Below are positions 56,975-64,000 of a DNA stretch of 64,000 nucleotides, one piece after another. Under the pieces are notes generated by a model. That model did no database searches. It was not told where the DNA came from and was given only the letters and a program-made list of their open reading frames with translations. A program made the position numbers and the translations under genes. Each line of letters starts with the position of its first letter. The stretch's first letter is position 1. The stretch covers positions 3,388,001 through 3,452,000 of the forward strand of contig NZ_CP080524.1 of the NCBI RefSeq assembly GCF_024746795.1, given 5' to 3'. This stretch comes from Mesorhizobium sp. AR10. Its GTDB lineage: Bacteria > Pseudomonadota > Alphaproteobacteria > Rhizobiales > Rhizobiaceae.

Positions 56975-58645
56975 ATGGCGAAAGCTGACAACGCCGAACT
57001 CGTGTTCGTGCCCCTCGGCGGCGTCGGCGAGATCGGCATGAACTTCGCCCTCTACGGCTACGGGCCGGCCAATGCGCGCGAGTGGATCGTCGTCGATGTC
57101 GGCGTCACCTTCCCCGACGCCAGCCTGCCTGGCGTCGATCTGGTGCTGCCCGACACGCGCTTCATCGAGGAGAACCTCGCCAATCTGCGCGGCATCATCA
57201 TCACCCATGCGCATGAAGACCACTACGGTGCCTTGCTCGACCTCTGGCCGAAGCTGAAGGCGCCGGTGTGGATGACACCGTTCAGTGCCGGATTGCTTGA
57301 GGCCAAGCGGCAGGGCGAGCAGGGGGCACCGAAGATCCCGTTGACGATCTACCGGGCCGGCGAAAAATTTACTGTCGGACCGTTCGAGATCGAAGCCATC
57401 CCGGTCGCGCATTCGATCCCCGAGCCGATGTCGCTGGCGATCACCTCGCCGGCCGGCACCGTCATCCACACCGGCGACTGGAAGATCGATCCGGAGCCGA
57501 CGATCGGGCCGAAGACAGACGAGGCGCGTTTCCGCGCCTATGGCGACAAGGGCGTGCTGGCGCTGATCTGCGATTCGACCAATGCGCTGCGGGAAGGCGA
57601 GTCGCCTTCGGAAGTGGCCGTCGGCGAGGGCCTGAAGGGCGTCATCCAGAGCGCCAAGGGCCGTGTTGCCGTCACCACATTCTCCTCCAATGTCGGACGC
57701 ATCGTGTCCATCGCAAGAGCGGCGCGGGATGCCGGCCGTCAGTGCCTGGTGCTTGGCCGCTCGCTGAAGCGCGTCATCGATGTGGCGGGTGAGCTCGGCT
57801 ATATGGACGGGCTGCCGGAATTCATCGCCGAGGAGGACTTTGGTTTCATCCCGCGCGAAAACCTCGTCATCATCTGCACCGGCAGCCAGGGCGAGCCGCT
57901 TGCCGCATTGGCAAAGCTGTCGCGAGACGAGATGAAATCGGTGTCGTTCACGGCCGGCGACACGGTGGTGTTTTCCTCGCGCACCATTCCCGGTAACGAG
58001 AAGGCGATCCTCGAGATCAAGAACCGCCTCATCGATCTCGGCATCAAGATCATCGAAGATGGCGATGCGCTGGTGCATGTCTCCGGCCATCCGCGCCGCA
58101 GCGAATTGCGCAAGATGTATGAATGGGTGCGCCCGCAGATCGGCGTTCCCGTCCACGGCGAGGCGGCGCATCTGGTGGCGCAGGGGTCGCTGATGTCGAC
58201 GTCGGGCATCGGCCAGGTGGCGCAGGTGCGCGACGGCGACATGCTGCGGCTTGCTCCAGGTGCGGCCACGATCATCGATCAGGTGCCGTTCGGCCGCATC
58301 TACAAGGACGGCAGGCTGATCGGCACCGACCAGGCGATGGGTATCCGCGACCGGCGCAAGCTGTCCTTTGCCGGCCATGTCGCGGTCAATGTCGTGCTCG
58401 ACGACAAGTATGAGCTCGCCGGCGATCCCGACCTGGTCGCCATCGGCGTCGCCGAGGCCGATGCCAGCGGCGAAACACTGGAAGACCTGATGATCGATGC
58501 GGCAATCGGCGCTGTGGACTCGATCCCTCGTCAGCGCCGAAAAGACCTCGACCTCGTACAGGAGGCGGTGCGCCGCGCCGTGCGCGGTGCCGCCAACGAA
58601 GCCTGGGGCAAAAAGCCTCTGGTGACTGTGTTTGTCACGCGGTGA
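56975..58645 (+). CDS. rnj: Ribonuclease J
   Basis: A metallo-beta-lactamase/beta-CASP ribonuclease with endo- and 5'-3' exonuclease activity, active in mRNA decay and rRNA maturation. The 556 residues have the zinc motif HAHEDH (H78, H80, D82, H83), further ligands around VAHSIPEPMSLAI and TGDWKIDPEP, and the beta-CASP block TFSSNVGRIVSIARAA followed by ICTGSQGEPLAAL. The C-terminal region closes the fold. It starts with ATG 56975 after AGAAAGGGAAG. Confidence 0.97.
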   Translation: MAKADNAELVFVPLGGVGEIGMNFALYGYGPANAREWIVVDVGVTFPDASLPGVDLVLPDTRFIEENLANLRGIIITHAHEDHYGALLDLWPKLKAPVWMTPFSAGLLEAKRQGEQGAPKIPLTIYRAGEKFTVGPFEIEAIPVAHSIPEPMSLAITSPAGTVIHTGDWKIDPEPTIGPKTDEARFRAYGDKGVLALICDSTNALREGESPSEVAVGEGLKGVIQSAKGRVAVTTFSSNVGRIVSIARAARDAGRQCLVLGRSLKRVIDVAGELGYMDGLPEFIAEEDFGFIPRENLVIICTGSQGEPLAALAKLSRDEMKSVSFTAGDTVVFSSRTIPGNEKAILEIKNRLIDLGIKIIEDGDALVHVSGHPRRSELRKMYEWVRPQIGVPVHGEAAHLVAQGSLMSTSGIGQVAQVRDGDMLRLAPGAATIIDQVPFGRIYKDGRLIGTDQAMGIRDRRKLSFAGHVAVNVVLDDKYELAGDPDLVAIGVAEADASGETLEDLMIDAAIGAVDSIPRQRRKDLDLVQEAVRRAVRGAANEAWGKKPLVTVFVTR

Positions 58646-58658
58646 GGAATGAGGGAGT

Positions 58659-58747
58659 AGGGCAGTAAGGCAGTATGGGACAACGATACGGCGCACCACA
58701 CGTCAGCTTTCCCCTACTGCCATACTGCCCTATTGCCTTACTGCCCT
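58659..58747. repeat. Palindrome made of 8-mer repeats between rnj and mce
   Basis: The 14-bp arms AGGGCAGTAAGGCA (58659-58672) and TGCCTTACTGCCCT (58734-58747) are perfect complements. The right arm is part of four tandem 8-mers of the form ACTGCCNT (58716-58747), and the left side shows the mirrored GGCAGTA units. It can fold as an RNA hairpin at the end of rnj. Confidence 0.8.
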
Positions 58748-58759
58748 GAGGAAGCGCTT

Positions 58760-59164
58760 ATGCTCGGACGCCTGAACCATGTCGCGCTTGCCGTGCCGGA
58801 TCTGGGCGCGGCGATCGCGGCCTATCGCGATACGCTCGGCGCTCGGGTCACCGCGCCGCAGGCGTTGCCGGAGCATGGCGTGACGGTGGTTTTCGTCGAT
58901 GTCGGCAACACCAAGATCGAATTGCTGGAGCCGCTGGGCGAAAGCTCGCCGATCGCCGCGTTCCTGGAGAAGAACCCTTCCGGCGGCATGCATCATGTGT
59001 GCTACGAGGTCGATGACATCCTGGCCGCGCGGGACAGGCTGAAAGCCAGCGGCGCCCGTGTCCTGGGCGACGGCAATCCCAGGAACGGCGCCCATGGCAA
59101 GCCGGTGTTGTTCCTGCACCCCAAGGATTTCTTCGGCACGCTGGTCGAACTGGAGCAAGCATGA
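58760..59164 (+). CDS. mce: Methylmalonyl-CoA epimerase
   Basis: Interconverts R- and S-methylmalonyl-CoA in propionyl-CoA use; the downstream mutase needs adenosylcobalamin. The 134 residues have the VOC fold: LNHVALAVPDLGAAIAAYRD with the first metal histidine, a middle GxE strand (TKIELLEPL), GGMHHVCYEVDDI with the second histidine, and FGTLVELEQ with the last glutamate ligand. The ATG at 58760 follows GAGGAAG; an upstream in-frame start lies inside the palindrome. It overlaps the next gene by four bases. Confidence 0.95.
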   Translation: MLGRLNHVALAVPDLGAAIAAYRDTLGARVTAPQALPEHGVTVVFVDVGNTKIELLEPLGESSPIAAFLEKNPSGGMHHVCYEVDDILAARDRLKASGARVLGDGNPRNGAHGKPVLFLHPKDFFGTLVELEQA

Positions 59165-59445
59165 GCTGGGTTTCATTCACAGCCCTGTTCTTCGCCACCT
59201 GGTGGGTGGTGCTGTTCGTGGTTCTGCCGTTCAGCGTGAGGACGCAGGACGATGATCACGACGTGACGCTGGGCACCGTGCCGAGTGCGCCGCGCGGTCC
59301 GCATATGCTGCGCGCCGTCGTGCGCACGACGATCGCCACGATGATCATTATGGGCATTTTCTACGGTCTGACGCGGGGGCTGGGTCTCAGCCTTGACGAG
59401 ATCCCGCACATCATACCGGAGTTCAACCAGACACCTGCGCAATAG
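59161..59445 (+). CDS. DUF1467 family membrane protein
   Basis: A 94-residue protein with two membrane helices (about 5-23 and 52-72) joined by a polar loop (RTQDDDHDVTLGTVPSAPRG). It matches DUF1467, a family of small alphaproteobacterial membrane proteins that nearly always sits between mce and proS. No function is known. It overlaps mce by four bases, so is coupled to it. Confidence 0.88.
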   Translation: MSWVSFTALFFATWWVVLFVVLPFSVRTQDDDHDVTLGTVPSAPRGPHMLRAVVRTTIATMIIMGIFYGLTRGLGLSLDEIPHIIPEFNQTPAQ

Positions 59446-59579
59446 GTCCGACGGGGGCTTTTGCATCGTTGCCGACATCAAGCGTCGGACCGGCCTGCAA
59501 TGGGTGCCGGAGTCCTGACCTGCATGCTGACGCAGGGTAATGTAATTCAGCAAGTTGGCGCGCTAAGCAGATGATTGCA

Positions 59580-59609
59580 CAAAAAAAATGCAAGGCACAA
59601 GGCCTTGCA
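59580..59609 (-). terminator. Rho-independent terminator of the minus-strand small RNA
   Basis: On the minus strand TGCAAGGC pairs with GCCTTGCA (59589-59609), followed by an uninterrupted T8 run (59581-59588). No protein gene on this strand needs it, which points to a small RNA. Confidence 0.85.
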
Positions 59610-59730
59610 ATTTAAACGCGTCCGATCTGTTTCCGGTTTCCGGCGGCAGCGAGTAACCGCGCCTAGATCGCATCCTCCCAAGACTTTGACCGCGTAGGAG
59701 AGCAGATTTTTCTCTACCCTCTCGGTTATC
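59580..59730 (-). ncRNA. Candidate trans-encoded small RNA (possibly alpha-r9 family)
   Basis: A minus-strand transcript of about 150 nt is defined by a promoter (CGTGAC at 59761-59766, 18-bp spacer, CTAGTG at 59737-59742) and a terminator ending at 59580. Internal inverted segments (GAGAG/CTCTC near the 5' end and CCGG/CCGG in the middle) can form two more stems. From memory, the rhizobial alpha-r9 sRNA (Smr9C in Sinorhizobium) is of this size and lies next to proS. I cannot confirm the sequence match here. Confidence 0.6.
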
Positions 59731-59736
59731 GGGGCA

Positions 59737-59766
59737 CACTAGCCTAAGGCGCATGAAAATGTCACG
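59737..59766 (-). promoter_or_regulatory. Promoter of the candidate small RNA
   Basis: Minus-strand -35 CGTGAC (59761-59766), 18-bp spacer and -10 CTAGTG (59737-59742), close to the rhizobial sigma-70 pattern CTTGAC-N17-CTATAT. It puts the start near 59730. Confidence 0.5.
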
Positions 59767-59865
59767 AAGAATTTTGCCCCGAAACAGGCAATCTCGTGCT
59801 GCAGTGCACAATAGTACGGCAGGCTTTGCTTGTGAAACGATCAACAGGGCGCCTGCAGCACTGAC

Positions 59866-59992
59866 GCGCCTAGAGCGCCGCGCATCCTGTGGACGCGCAA
59901 AGGACGCTCCAGCACTTTGGAGCCACGCATCGTCTTTTCCGATCCGAAGGTCGGCGCAGCAAAATCGATTTTCCGATTTCGGTCGATGCGGC
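59866..59992. repeat. Composite rhizobial palindrome upstream of proS
   Basis: The first hairpin is AGAGCGCCGCGC... paired with ...GCGCAAAGGACGCTC (59871-59910). The second is bounded by GCATCG (59928) and CGATGC (about 59988), with an inner AAAATCGATTTTCCGATTT core. Both halves resemble widespread Mesorhizobium intergenic repeats. The element lies between the small RNA gene and proS. The rest of the 646-bp gap (59446-60091) shows no protein gene. Confidence 0.7.
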
Positions 59993-60091
59993 AGGTCGGG
60001 TTTCCATTCCGTCACGAAATAGCTATGAAGCCGGGGCAAGCAAGCCAGCCGCGCCGATTCCGGTGCAGCCTCCTCTCTCACGGACCAGTCC

Positions 60092-61420
60092 ATGCGTTTG
60101 TCGCGCTATTTCCTGCCCATCCTCAAAGAAAATCCGCGCGAGGCCGAGATCGTCTCGCACCGGCTGATGCTGCGCGCCGGCATGATCCGCCAGCAGGGGC
60201 AGGGCAGCTTTTCCTGGCTGCCGCTCGGCAAGCGGGTGCTGGACAAGGTCTGCCGCATCATCCGCGAGGAGCAGGACAGGGCGGGCGCGTTGGAAATCCT
60301 GATGCCAACCATCCAGTCGGCCGATCTGTGGCGCGAAAGCGGACGCTATGACGACTACGGCAAGGAGATGCTGCGCATCAAGGACCGCCAGGACCGCGAC
60401 ATGCTTTACGGTCCGACCAATGAGGAAGTGGTCACCGAGATCGTCCGCGCCTATGTGAAATCCTACAAGGACCTACCGCTCAATCTTTATCACATCCAGT
60501 GGAAGTTCCGCGACGAGGTGCGGCCGCGCTTCGGCGTCATGCGTTCGCGCGAGTTCCTGATGAAAGATGCCTATTCCTTCGACCTCGATTTCGAAGGCGC
60601 AAGGGCGGCCTATAACAGAATGTTCGTCTCCTACCTCAGGACGTTCACGCGCATGGGCCTGCAGGCCATCCCGATGCGGGCCGATACCGGGCCGATCGGC
60701 GGCGATCTCAGCCATGAATTCATCATCCTGGCTGACACCGGCGAGAGCCAGGTCTATTGCGACCGCGATTATCTCTCGCTCAAAGTGCCCGGAGAAAGTA
60801 CCGATTTCGCCAATGACGACGAGATCGCCGACATCGTGAAGACATGGACGACGCCCTACGCCGCCACCGACGAGATGCATGACGAGGCGGCCTGGGAAAA
60901 GCTCGGCGAAGGTGACCGGGTCTCGGCGCGCGGCATCGAGGTTGGCCACATCTTCCATTTCGGCGACAAATATTCCAAGCCAATGGGCGCCAAGGTGACC
61001 GGACCTGACGGCAAGGATCATTTCGTCTCCGGCGGCTCCTACGGCATCGGTCCGTCGCGCCTGGTGGCGGCGATCATCGAGGCCAGCCACGACGACAACG
61101 GCATCATCTGGCCGGAAGCGGTGGCGCCGTTCGATGTCGGCCTGATCAACATGAAGGTTGGTGATGCCGAATGCGACCGCGTCTGCGGAGAGTTCTATGC
61201 AGCACTCGTCGCTGCCGGCAAGGACGTGCTCTACGACGACACCGACCAGCGGCCGGGCGGCAAATTCGCCACCGCCGACCTGATCGGCCTTCCCTGGCAG
61301 GTGATCGTCGGGCCGCGCGGTGTTGCCGCCGGCGAGATCGAGATCAAGAACCGCAGGACCGGCGAGCGCGAGACGCTGCCGATCGCAGACGTGAAGAAAC
61401 GCTTCGGTGCTACCGCATGA
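60092..61420 (+). CDS. proS: Prolyl-tRNA synthetase
   Basis: Class II aminoacyl-tRNA synthetase. The 442 residues are the compact alphaproteobacterial form. Motif 2 is visible as [20 protein letters not shown], the class II block [16 protein letters not shown] precedes it, and motif 3 lies in [18 protein letters not shown]. The C-terminal anticodon-binding domain follows ([11 protein letters not shown]...). The large editing insertion of E. coli ProS is absent. ATG at 60092. It overlaps the next gene by four bases (ATGA). Confidence 0.97.
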   Translation: MRLSRYFLPILKENPREAEIVSHRLMLRAGMIRQQGQGSFSWLPLGKRVLDKVCRIIREEQDRAGALEILMPTIQSADLWRESGRYDDYGKEMLRIKDRQDRDMLYGPTNEEVVTEIVRAYVKSYKDLPLNLYHIQWKFRDEVRPRFGVMRSREFLMKDAYSFDLDFEGARAAYNRMFVSYLRTFTRMGLQAIPMRADTGPIGGDLSHEFIILADTGESQVYCDRDYLSLKVPGESTDFANDDEIADIVKTWTTPYAATDEMHDEAAWEKLGEGDRVSARGIEVGHIFHFGDKYSKPMGAKVTGPDGKDHFVSGGSYGIGPSRLVAAIIEASHDDNGIIWPEAVAPFDVGLINMKVGDAECDRVCGEFYAALVAAGKDVLYDDTDQRPGGKFATADLIGLPWQVIVGPRGVAAGEIEIKNRRTGERETLPIADVKKRFGATA

Positions 61421-62703
61421 GCGAGGCTGCAGCAGCGAAGCGTTCGGTCGCAGGCCCGTTTTCCATGTTCGAACGCATGGTCGCGTGGCGCTATCTGCGC
61501 TCGCGGCGCAAGGAGACGGTGATTTCGGTCATCGCCTCGATCTCCTTCCTCGGCATCATGCTGGGCGTCGCCACGCTGATCGTCGTCATGGCTGTGATGA
61601 ACGGGTTTCGCGCCGAGCTCCTGACGCGCATCCTCGGCGTCAACGGCCATCTGATCGTGCAGCCGCTGGATTCGCCGCTGGAGGACTATGCGCAGGTCGC
61701 CAGCCGTATCAACGGCGTGGCCGGCGTCAAATACGCCATTCCGCTGATCGACGGCCAAGTGCTGGCGCAAGGCAATGTCGGCGGCGGCACCGGAGCACTG
61801 GTGCGCGGCATACGCGGTGAGGATCTCGGCAAGATCGCCATCGTCGCCAACAACGTCAGGCAGGGCTCGCTCACCGGCTTCGACACCGGCGAGGGCGTCG
61901 CCATCGGCAAGCGCATGGCCGAGAACCTCGGCCTTGTGCTCGGCGACACCATCACGCTGATCTCGCCGGACGGCGATGTGACGCCGCTCGGCACGACACC
62001 GCGGATGAAGGGGTACCCGATCACGGCGATCTTCGAGGTCGGCATGTCGGAATATGACAGCTCCATCGTCTACATGCCGTTTTCCGAGGCGCAGCTCTAT
62101 TTCAACATGGACGGCAGGGCCCAGACGATCGAGATCTATGTCGACGATCCCGACGATGTCGATGCGCTGAAGCCGAAAGTCGAGGAGGCAGCGCAACGAC
62201 CGATCGACATGGTCGACTGGCGCCAGCGCAACGAGACGTTCTTCTCTGCCCTGCAGGTGGAGCGCAACGTCATGTTCATGATCCTGACGCTGATCGTGCT
62301 GGTGGCGGCGCTCAACATCATCTCGGGCCTGATCATGCTGGTGAAGGACAAGGGCCACGACATCGCCATCCTGCGCACCATGGGTGCGTCGCGAGGCGCC
62401 ATCCTGCGCATCTTCCTGATGACAGGAGCGGCAATCGGCGTCACCGGAACCATCGCCGGCGTTCTGCTCGGCGTGCTCATCTGCCTCAACATCGAATCCA
62501 TCCGCCAGTTCTTCTCCTGGATGACCGGCAGGGTTCTTTTCAATCCGGAGCTTTATTTCCTCAGTCAGTTGCCGGCGAAGATGGATCCGCGCGAGACGAC
62601 CTACGTCATCCTGATGGCGCTCGGGCTTTCCTTCCTGGCAACCGTGTTTCCGGCGTGGCGGGCCGCCCGCCTCGATCCGGTCGAAGCGCTGAGGTATGAG
62701 TGA
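61417..62703 (+). CDS. lolC: Lipoprotein-releasing ABC transporter permease
   Basis: Inner-membrane subunit that extracts lipoproteins for transfer to the chaperone LolA. The 428 residues have the LolC/E layout: [20 protein letters not shown] before the first helix (about 33-55), a large periplasmic domain and three helices after about residue 285. Many alphaproteobacteria have one such permease acting as a homodimer, and only one is seen here; whether it is LolC-, LolE- or LolF-type cannot be decided. The start at 61417 overlaps proS by four bases, and the next gene starts on its stop. Confidence 0.93.
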   Translation: MSEAAAAKRSVAGPFSMFERMVAWRYLRSRRKETVISVIASISFLGIMLGVATLIVVMAVMNGFRAELLTRILGVNGHLIVQPLDSPLEDYAQVASRINGVAGVKYAIPLIDGQVLAQGNVGGGTGALVRGIRGEDLGKIAIVANNVRQGSLTGFDTGEGVAIGKRMAENLGLVLGDTITLISPDGDVTPLGTTPRMKGYPITAIFEVGMSEYDSSIVYMPFSEAQLYFNMDGRAQTIEIYVDDPDDVDALKPKVEEAAQRPIDMVDWRQRNETFFSALQVERNVMFMILTLIVLVAALNIISGLIMLVKDKGHDIAILRTMGASRGAILRIFLMTGAAIGVTGTIAGVLLGVLICLNIESIRQFFSWMTGRVLFNPELYFLSQLPAKMDPRETTYVILMALGLSFLATVFPAWRAARLDPVEALRYE

Positions 62704-63383
62704 TGGCCGAGGCCATTATCGAGCTGAAGAGCGTTGAGCGGCACTATGTTCAGGGGCCGCGCAAGCTCACCATTCTCAACGGCGCCGATTTTTCGCTGAA
62801 GCGCGGTGAGATGGTAGCGCTGGTGGCGCCTTCGGGCACCGGCAAGTCGACGCTGCTGCACACCGCCGGGCTGCTGGAGCGGCCTGACGCCGGCGACGTG
62901 ATTCTCGCCGGTCGCGCCTGCGGGCGGCTTTCCGATGAGGAGCGCACGGCAATCCGCCGCAACGATGTCGGCTTCGTCTATCAGTTCCACCATCTGTTGC
63001 CCGAGTTTTCGGCGCTGGAAAACATCATGATGCCGCAGCTGATCAAAGGGCTGTCGCGTCAGGAGGCGTCCGAGCGGGCGGCACAATTGCTCGACTACAT
63101 GCAGATCGGCAAGCGCGCCCAGCATCGCCCGTCCGAACTTTCCGGCGGCGAGCAGCAGCGCGTCGCCATCGCGCGTGCCGTCGCCAATGCACCGCTGGTG
63201 CTGCTGGCCGACGAGCCGACCGGCAACCTCGACCCGGTCACCGCCTCCTATGTCTTCGAGGCGCTGGAGGCGCTGGTCCGGCAATCGGGCCTGGCAGCAC
63301 TGATCGCCACCCACAACCACCAGCTTGCCGCGCGCATGGACCGTCGCGTGACGCTGGCCGAGGGTAAGGTCGTCCCGCTTTAG
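62703..63383 (+). CDS. lolD: Lipoprotein-releasing ABC transporter ATP-binding protein
   Basis: The ATPase of the Lol complex. The 226 residues have Walker [13 protein letters not shown] (K48), signature [14 protein letters not shown], Walker [12 protein letters not shown] and the His switch ATHNHQ. The LolD-specific block [20 protein letters not shown] is present. The ATG at 62703 shares a base with the permease stop; a GTG at 62700 is less likely. Together with the permease gene it forms the complete inner-membrane exporter. Confidence 0.96.
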   Translation: MAEAIIELKSVERHYVQGPRKLTILNGADFSLKRGEMVALVAPSGTGKSTLLHTAGLLERPDAGDVILAGRACGRLSDEERTAIRRNDVGFVYQFHHLLPEFSALENIMMPQLIKGLSRQEASERAAQLLDYMQIGKRAQHRPSELSGGEQQRVAIARAVANAPLVLLADEPTGNLDPVTASYVFEALEALVRQSGLAALIATHNHQLAARMDRRVTLAEGKVVPL

Positions 63384-63386
63384 GAT

Positions 63387-63521
63387 GCATTGATATTCAG
63401 GTGAGGCCGGCCTGCGGATGGCAGTTTCCTGCGGTTCCGGTGCTCACGTGCCTTAAGTACGCTCCGCTCCGGTTCTCGGAACCCGTCATCCTCGATTCGG
63501 CCTGACCTGAATCTCAACGCA
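63387..63521. repeat. Palindromic repeat after lolD
   Basis: Arms of 19 bp (63390-63408 and 63499-63517) pair with two mismatches and enclose about 90 bp with a CTCACGTGCC...TACGCTCCGCTCC core. From memory similar elements recur in Mesorhizobium intergenic regions. It may end the lolD transcript. Confidence 0.65.
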
Positions 63522-63652
63522 CCCTGGTGGGCCCGTCGCGAAGGGGGCTGGTCTGTGGTCAATGCCTGTTGGCGCCCGTCAACCTTTCCTTAACCCTGCC
63601 GAATTGATCACCGCATTTCCGGATCATGCCCGGACTGCGGTCGTTGACATTG

Positions 63653-63678
63653 GAACAAAATTAGAACAAAAAACGAAC
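63653..63678 (-). promoter_or_regulatory. Triple LexA-type SOS half-sites
   Basis: GAAC occurs at 63653, 63664 and 63675, each 11 bp apart, that is GAAC-N7-GAAC-N7-GAAC. On the other strand this is GTTC-N7-GTTC-N7-GTTC, two overlapping copies of the alphaproteobacterial LexA box GTTC-N7-GTTC. TTGACA at 63644-63649 just upstream is a consensus -35 for the plus-strand small ORF, so LexA would cover the promoter. Confidence 0.7.
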
Positions 63679-63700
63679 ATACCAACAACAGGAGAGAGTT

Positions 63701-63787
63701 ATGACCGATCTTGTCCAGGATGTCGTCTCGCTGGTGTGCATGAGTGCGTTTCTCGTTTCCATGGCCATCTGGATCGGAGCCATGTGA
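63701..63787 (+). CDS. 28-residue single-membrane-helix protein under LexA-type boxes
   Basis: ATG at 63701 with a strong ribosome binding site (GGAGAGAG, 63691-63698). The 28-residue peptide begins MTDLVQDVVSL and continues as one hydrophobic helix (VCMSAFLVSMAIWIGAM), short enough for a single membrane span. The upstream LexA-type half-sites and -35 box suggest SOS induction. Caulobacter SidA, a 29-residue SOS-induced inner-membrane division inhibitor, has the same size, topology and control. I see no basis to claim sequence homology. Known annotation pipelines would miss a gene this short. Confidence 0.6.
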   Translation: MTDLVQDVVSLVCMSAFLVSMAIWIGAM

Positions 63788-63899
63788 GGAGCCGACGCCT
63801 TGCGACTGATGTTTTTCGGCCGGTATGAGGCGTTGATGCTGTTAAGCTTTTCTTGCCGCCCTGACGCTAGGGTGCCCTGAAGACAGGGAGTACTGCCCA

Positions 63900-64000
63900 G
63901 TGTCGCCCATCGTCACGGCCCTCCTCGTGGCCTGCAATCTCGGCCTGATCTTTCTGCTGATGACCGTGCCGCTCGGGCTGCGCACGGTCCGGCTGAGCCG
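63900..64000 (+). CDS. Possible membrane protein, N-terminal fragment (runs off window)
   Basis: GTG at 63900 opens a frame to the right edge whose first 33 residues start MSPIVTALLVACNLGLIFLL, a good membrane helix, followed by Arg-containing sequence. A GGGAG at 63886-63890 is plausibly its ribosome binding site. Too little is present to name it. Confidence 0.4.
   Translation, partial: MSPIVTALLVACNLGLIFLLMTVPLGLRTVRLS

Noticed and set aside
59563..60093. A 176-codon minus-strand frame before proS
   Set aside because: It runs through a palindromic repeat and the small RNA gene with its promoter and terminator. There is no ribosome binding site and the composition is not protein-like.
63562..63828. 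An 88-codon frame overlapping the LexA-type boxes
   Set aside because: It lies in a different frame from the 28-codon ORF, has no ribosome binding site, and crosses the promoter region.

Overview
The window is a GC-rich chromosomal segment of an alphaproteobacterium of the order Rhizobiales, most likely Mesorhizobium or a close relative. This rests on the aerobic cob gene cluster, the nuo operon with rhizobial insertions between subunits, a BA14K-type secreted protein, the order nuoN-birA-rnj-mce-DUF1467-proS-lolC-lolD, and several families of rhizobial intergenic palindromes. The genus is inferred from gene content and was not tested by alignment. I see no insertion sequence, prophage, integrase, CRISPR array or rRNA gene.

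1-21.8 kb is mixed housekeeping and accessory DNA: the 3' end of kup, two NAD(P)-dependent reductases, regulator/enzyme pairs with visible operator dyads (HxlR beside a QorB-like reductase, MarR beside a glutathione transferase, and a TetR gene with a dyad upstream), an exported TPR-CHAT caspase-like protein, ilvC, two small PilZ proteins, a BA14K protein behind an EcfG-like stress promoter, an endonuclease-family protein and a Nudix protein, an unrecognised anchored protein, a MacAB-like exporter with ATPase and permease on separate genes, a PhzF-family protein and tRNA-Lys(CUU).

21.8-38 kb is a cobalamin regulon on the minus strand. A strong promoter and a cobalamin riboswitch lead into a DUF1636 gene, cobW, cobN, cobG, cobH, cobI, cobJ, cobL, cobE, cobM, cobA, cobB, cobS(cobV) and cobT. 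cobK lies on the opposite strand inside the cluster and overlaps both neighbours. Most genes overlap by four bases. Together they make most of the aerobic corrin ring pathway plus the nucleotide-loop steps. cobF, the chelatase partners of CobN, and the adenosylation, amidation and aminopropanol genes are not in the window. The most unusual feature of the window is here: four palindromic elements of about 130-170 bp sit inside cobE, cobG and cobN (twice) without breaking the reading frame. Two of them share the same arms and are read in the same frame.

38-56 kb holds a YcaQ-like protein and the complete 14-gene nuo operon (respiratory complex I). It carries three extra genes: a 213-residue membrane protein, a 235-residue protein that shares a C-terminal module with the extended NuoE, and a 37-codon ORF translationally coupled to nuoG.

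56-64 kb continues co-directionally with birA, ribonuclease J, methylmalonyl-CoA epimerase, a DUF1467 protein, a candidate minus-strand small RNA with promoter and terminator (possibly of the rhizobial alpha-r9 family), proS, lolC and lolD. The end of the window holds a 28-codon single-membrane-segment ORF with a strong ribosome binding site behind three LexA-type half-sites at 11-bp spacing. This arrangement resembles SOS-induced division inhibitors such as Caulobacter SidA.
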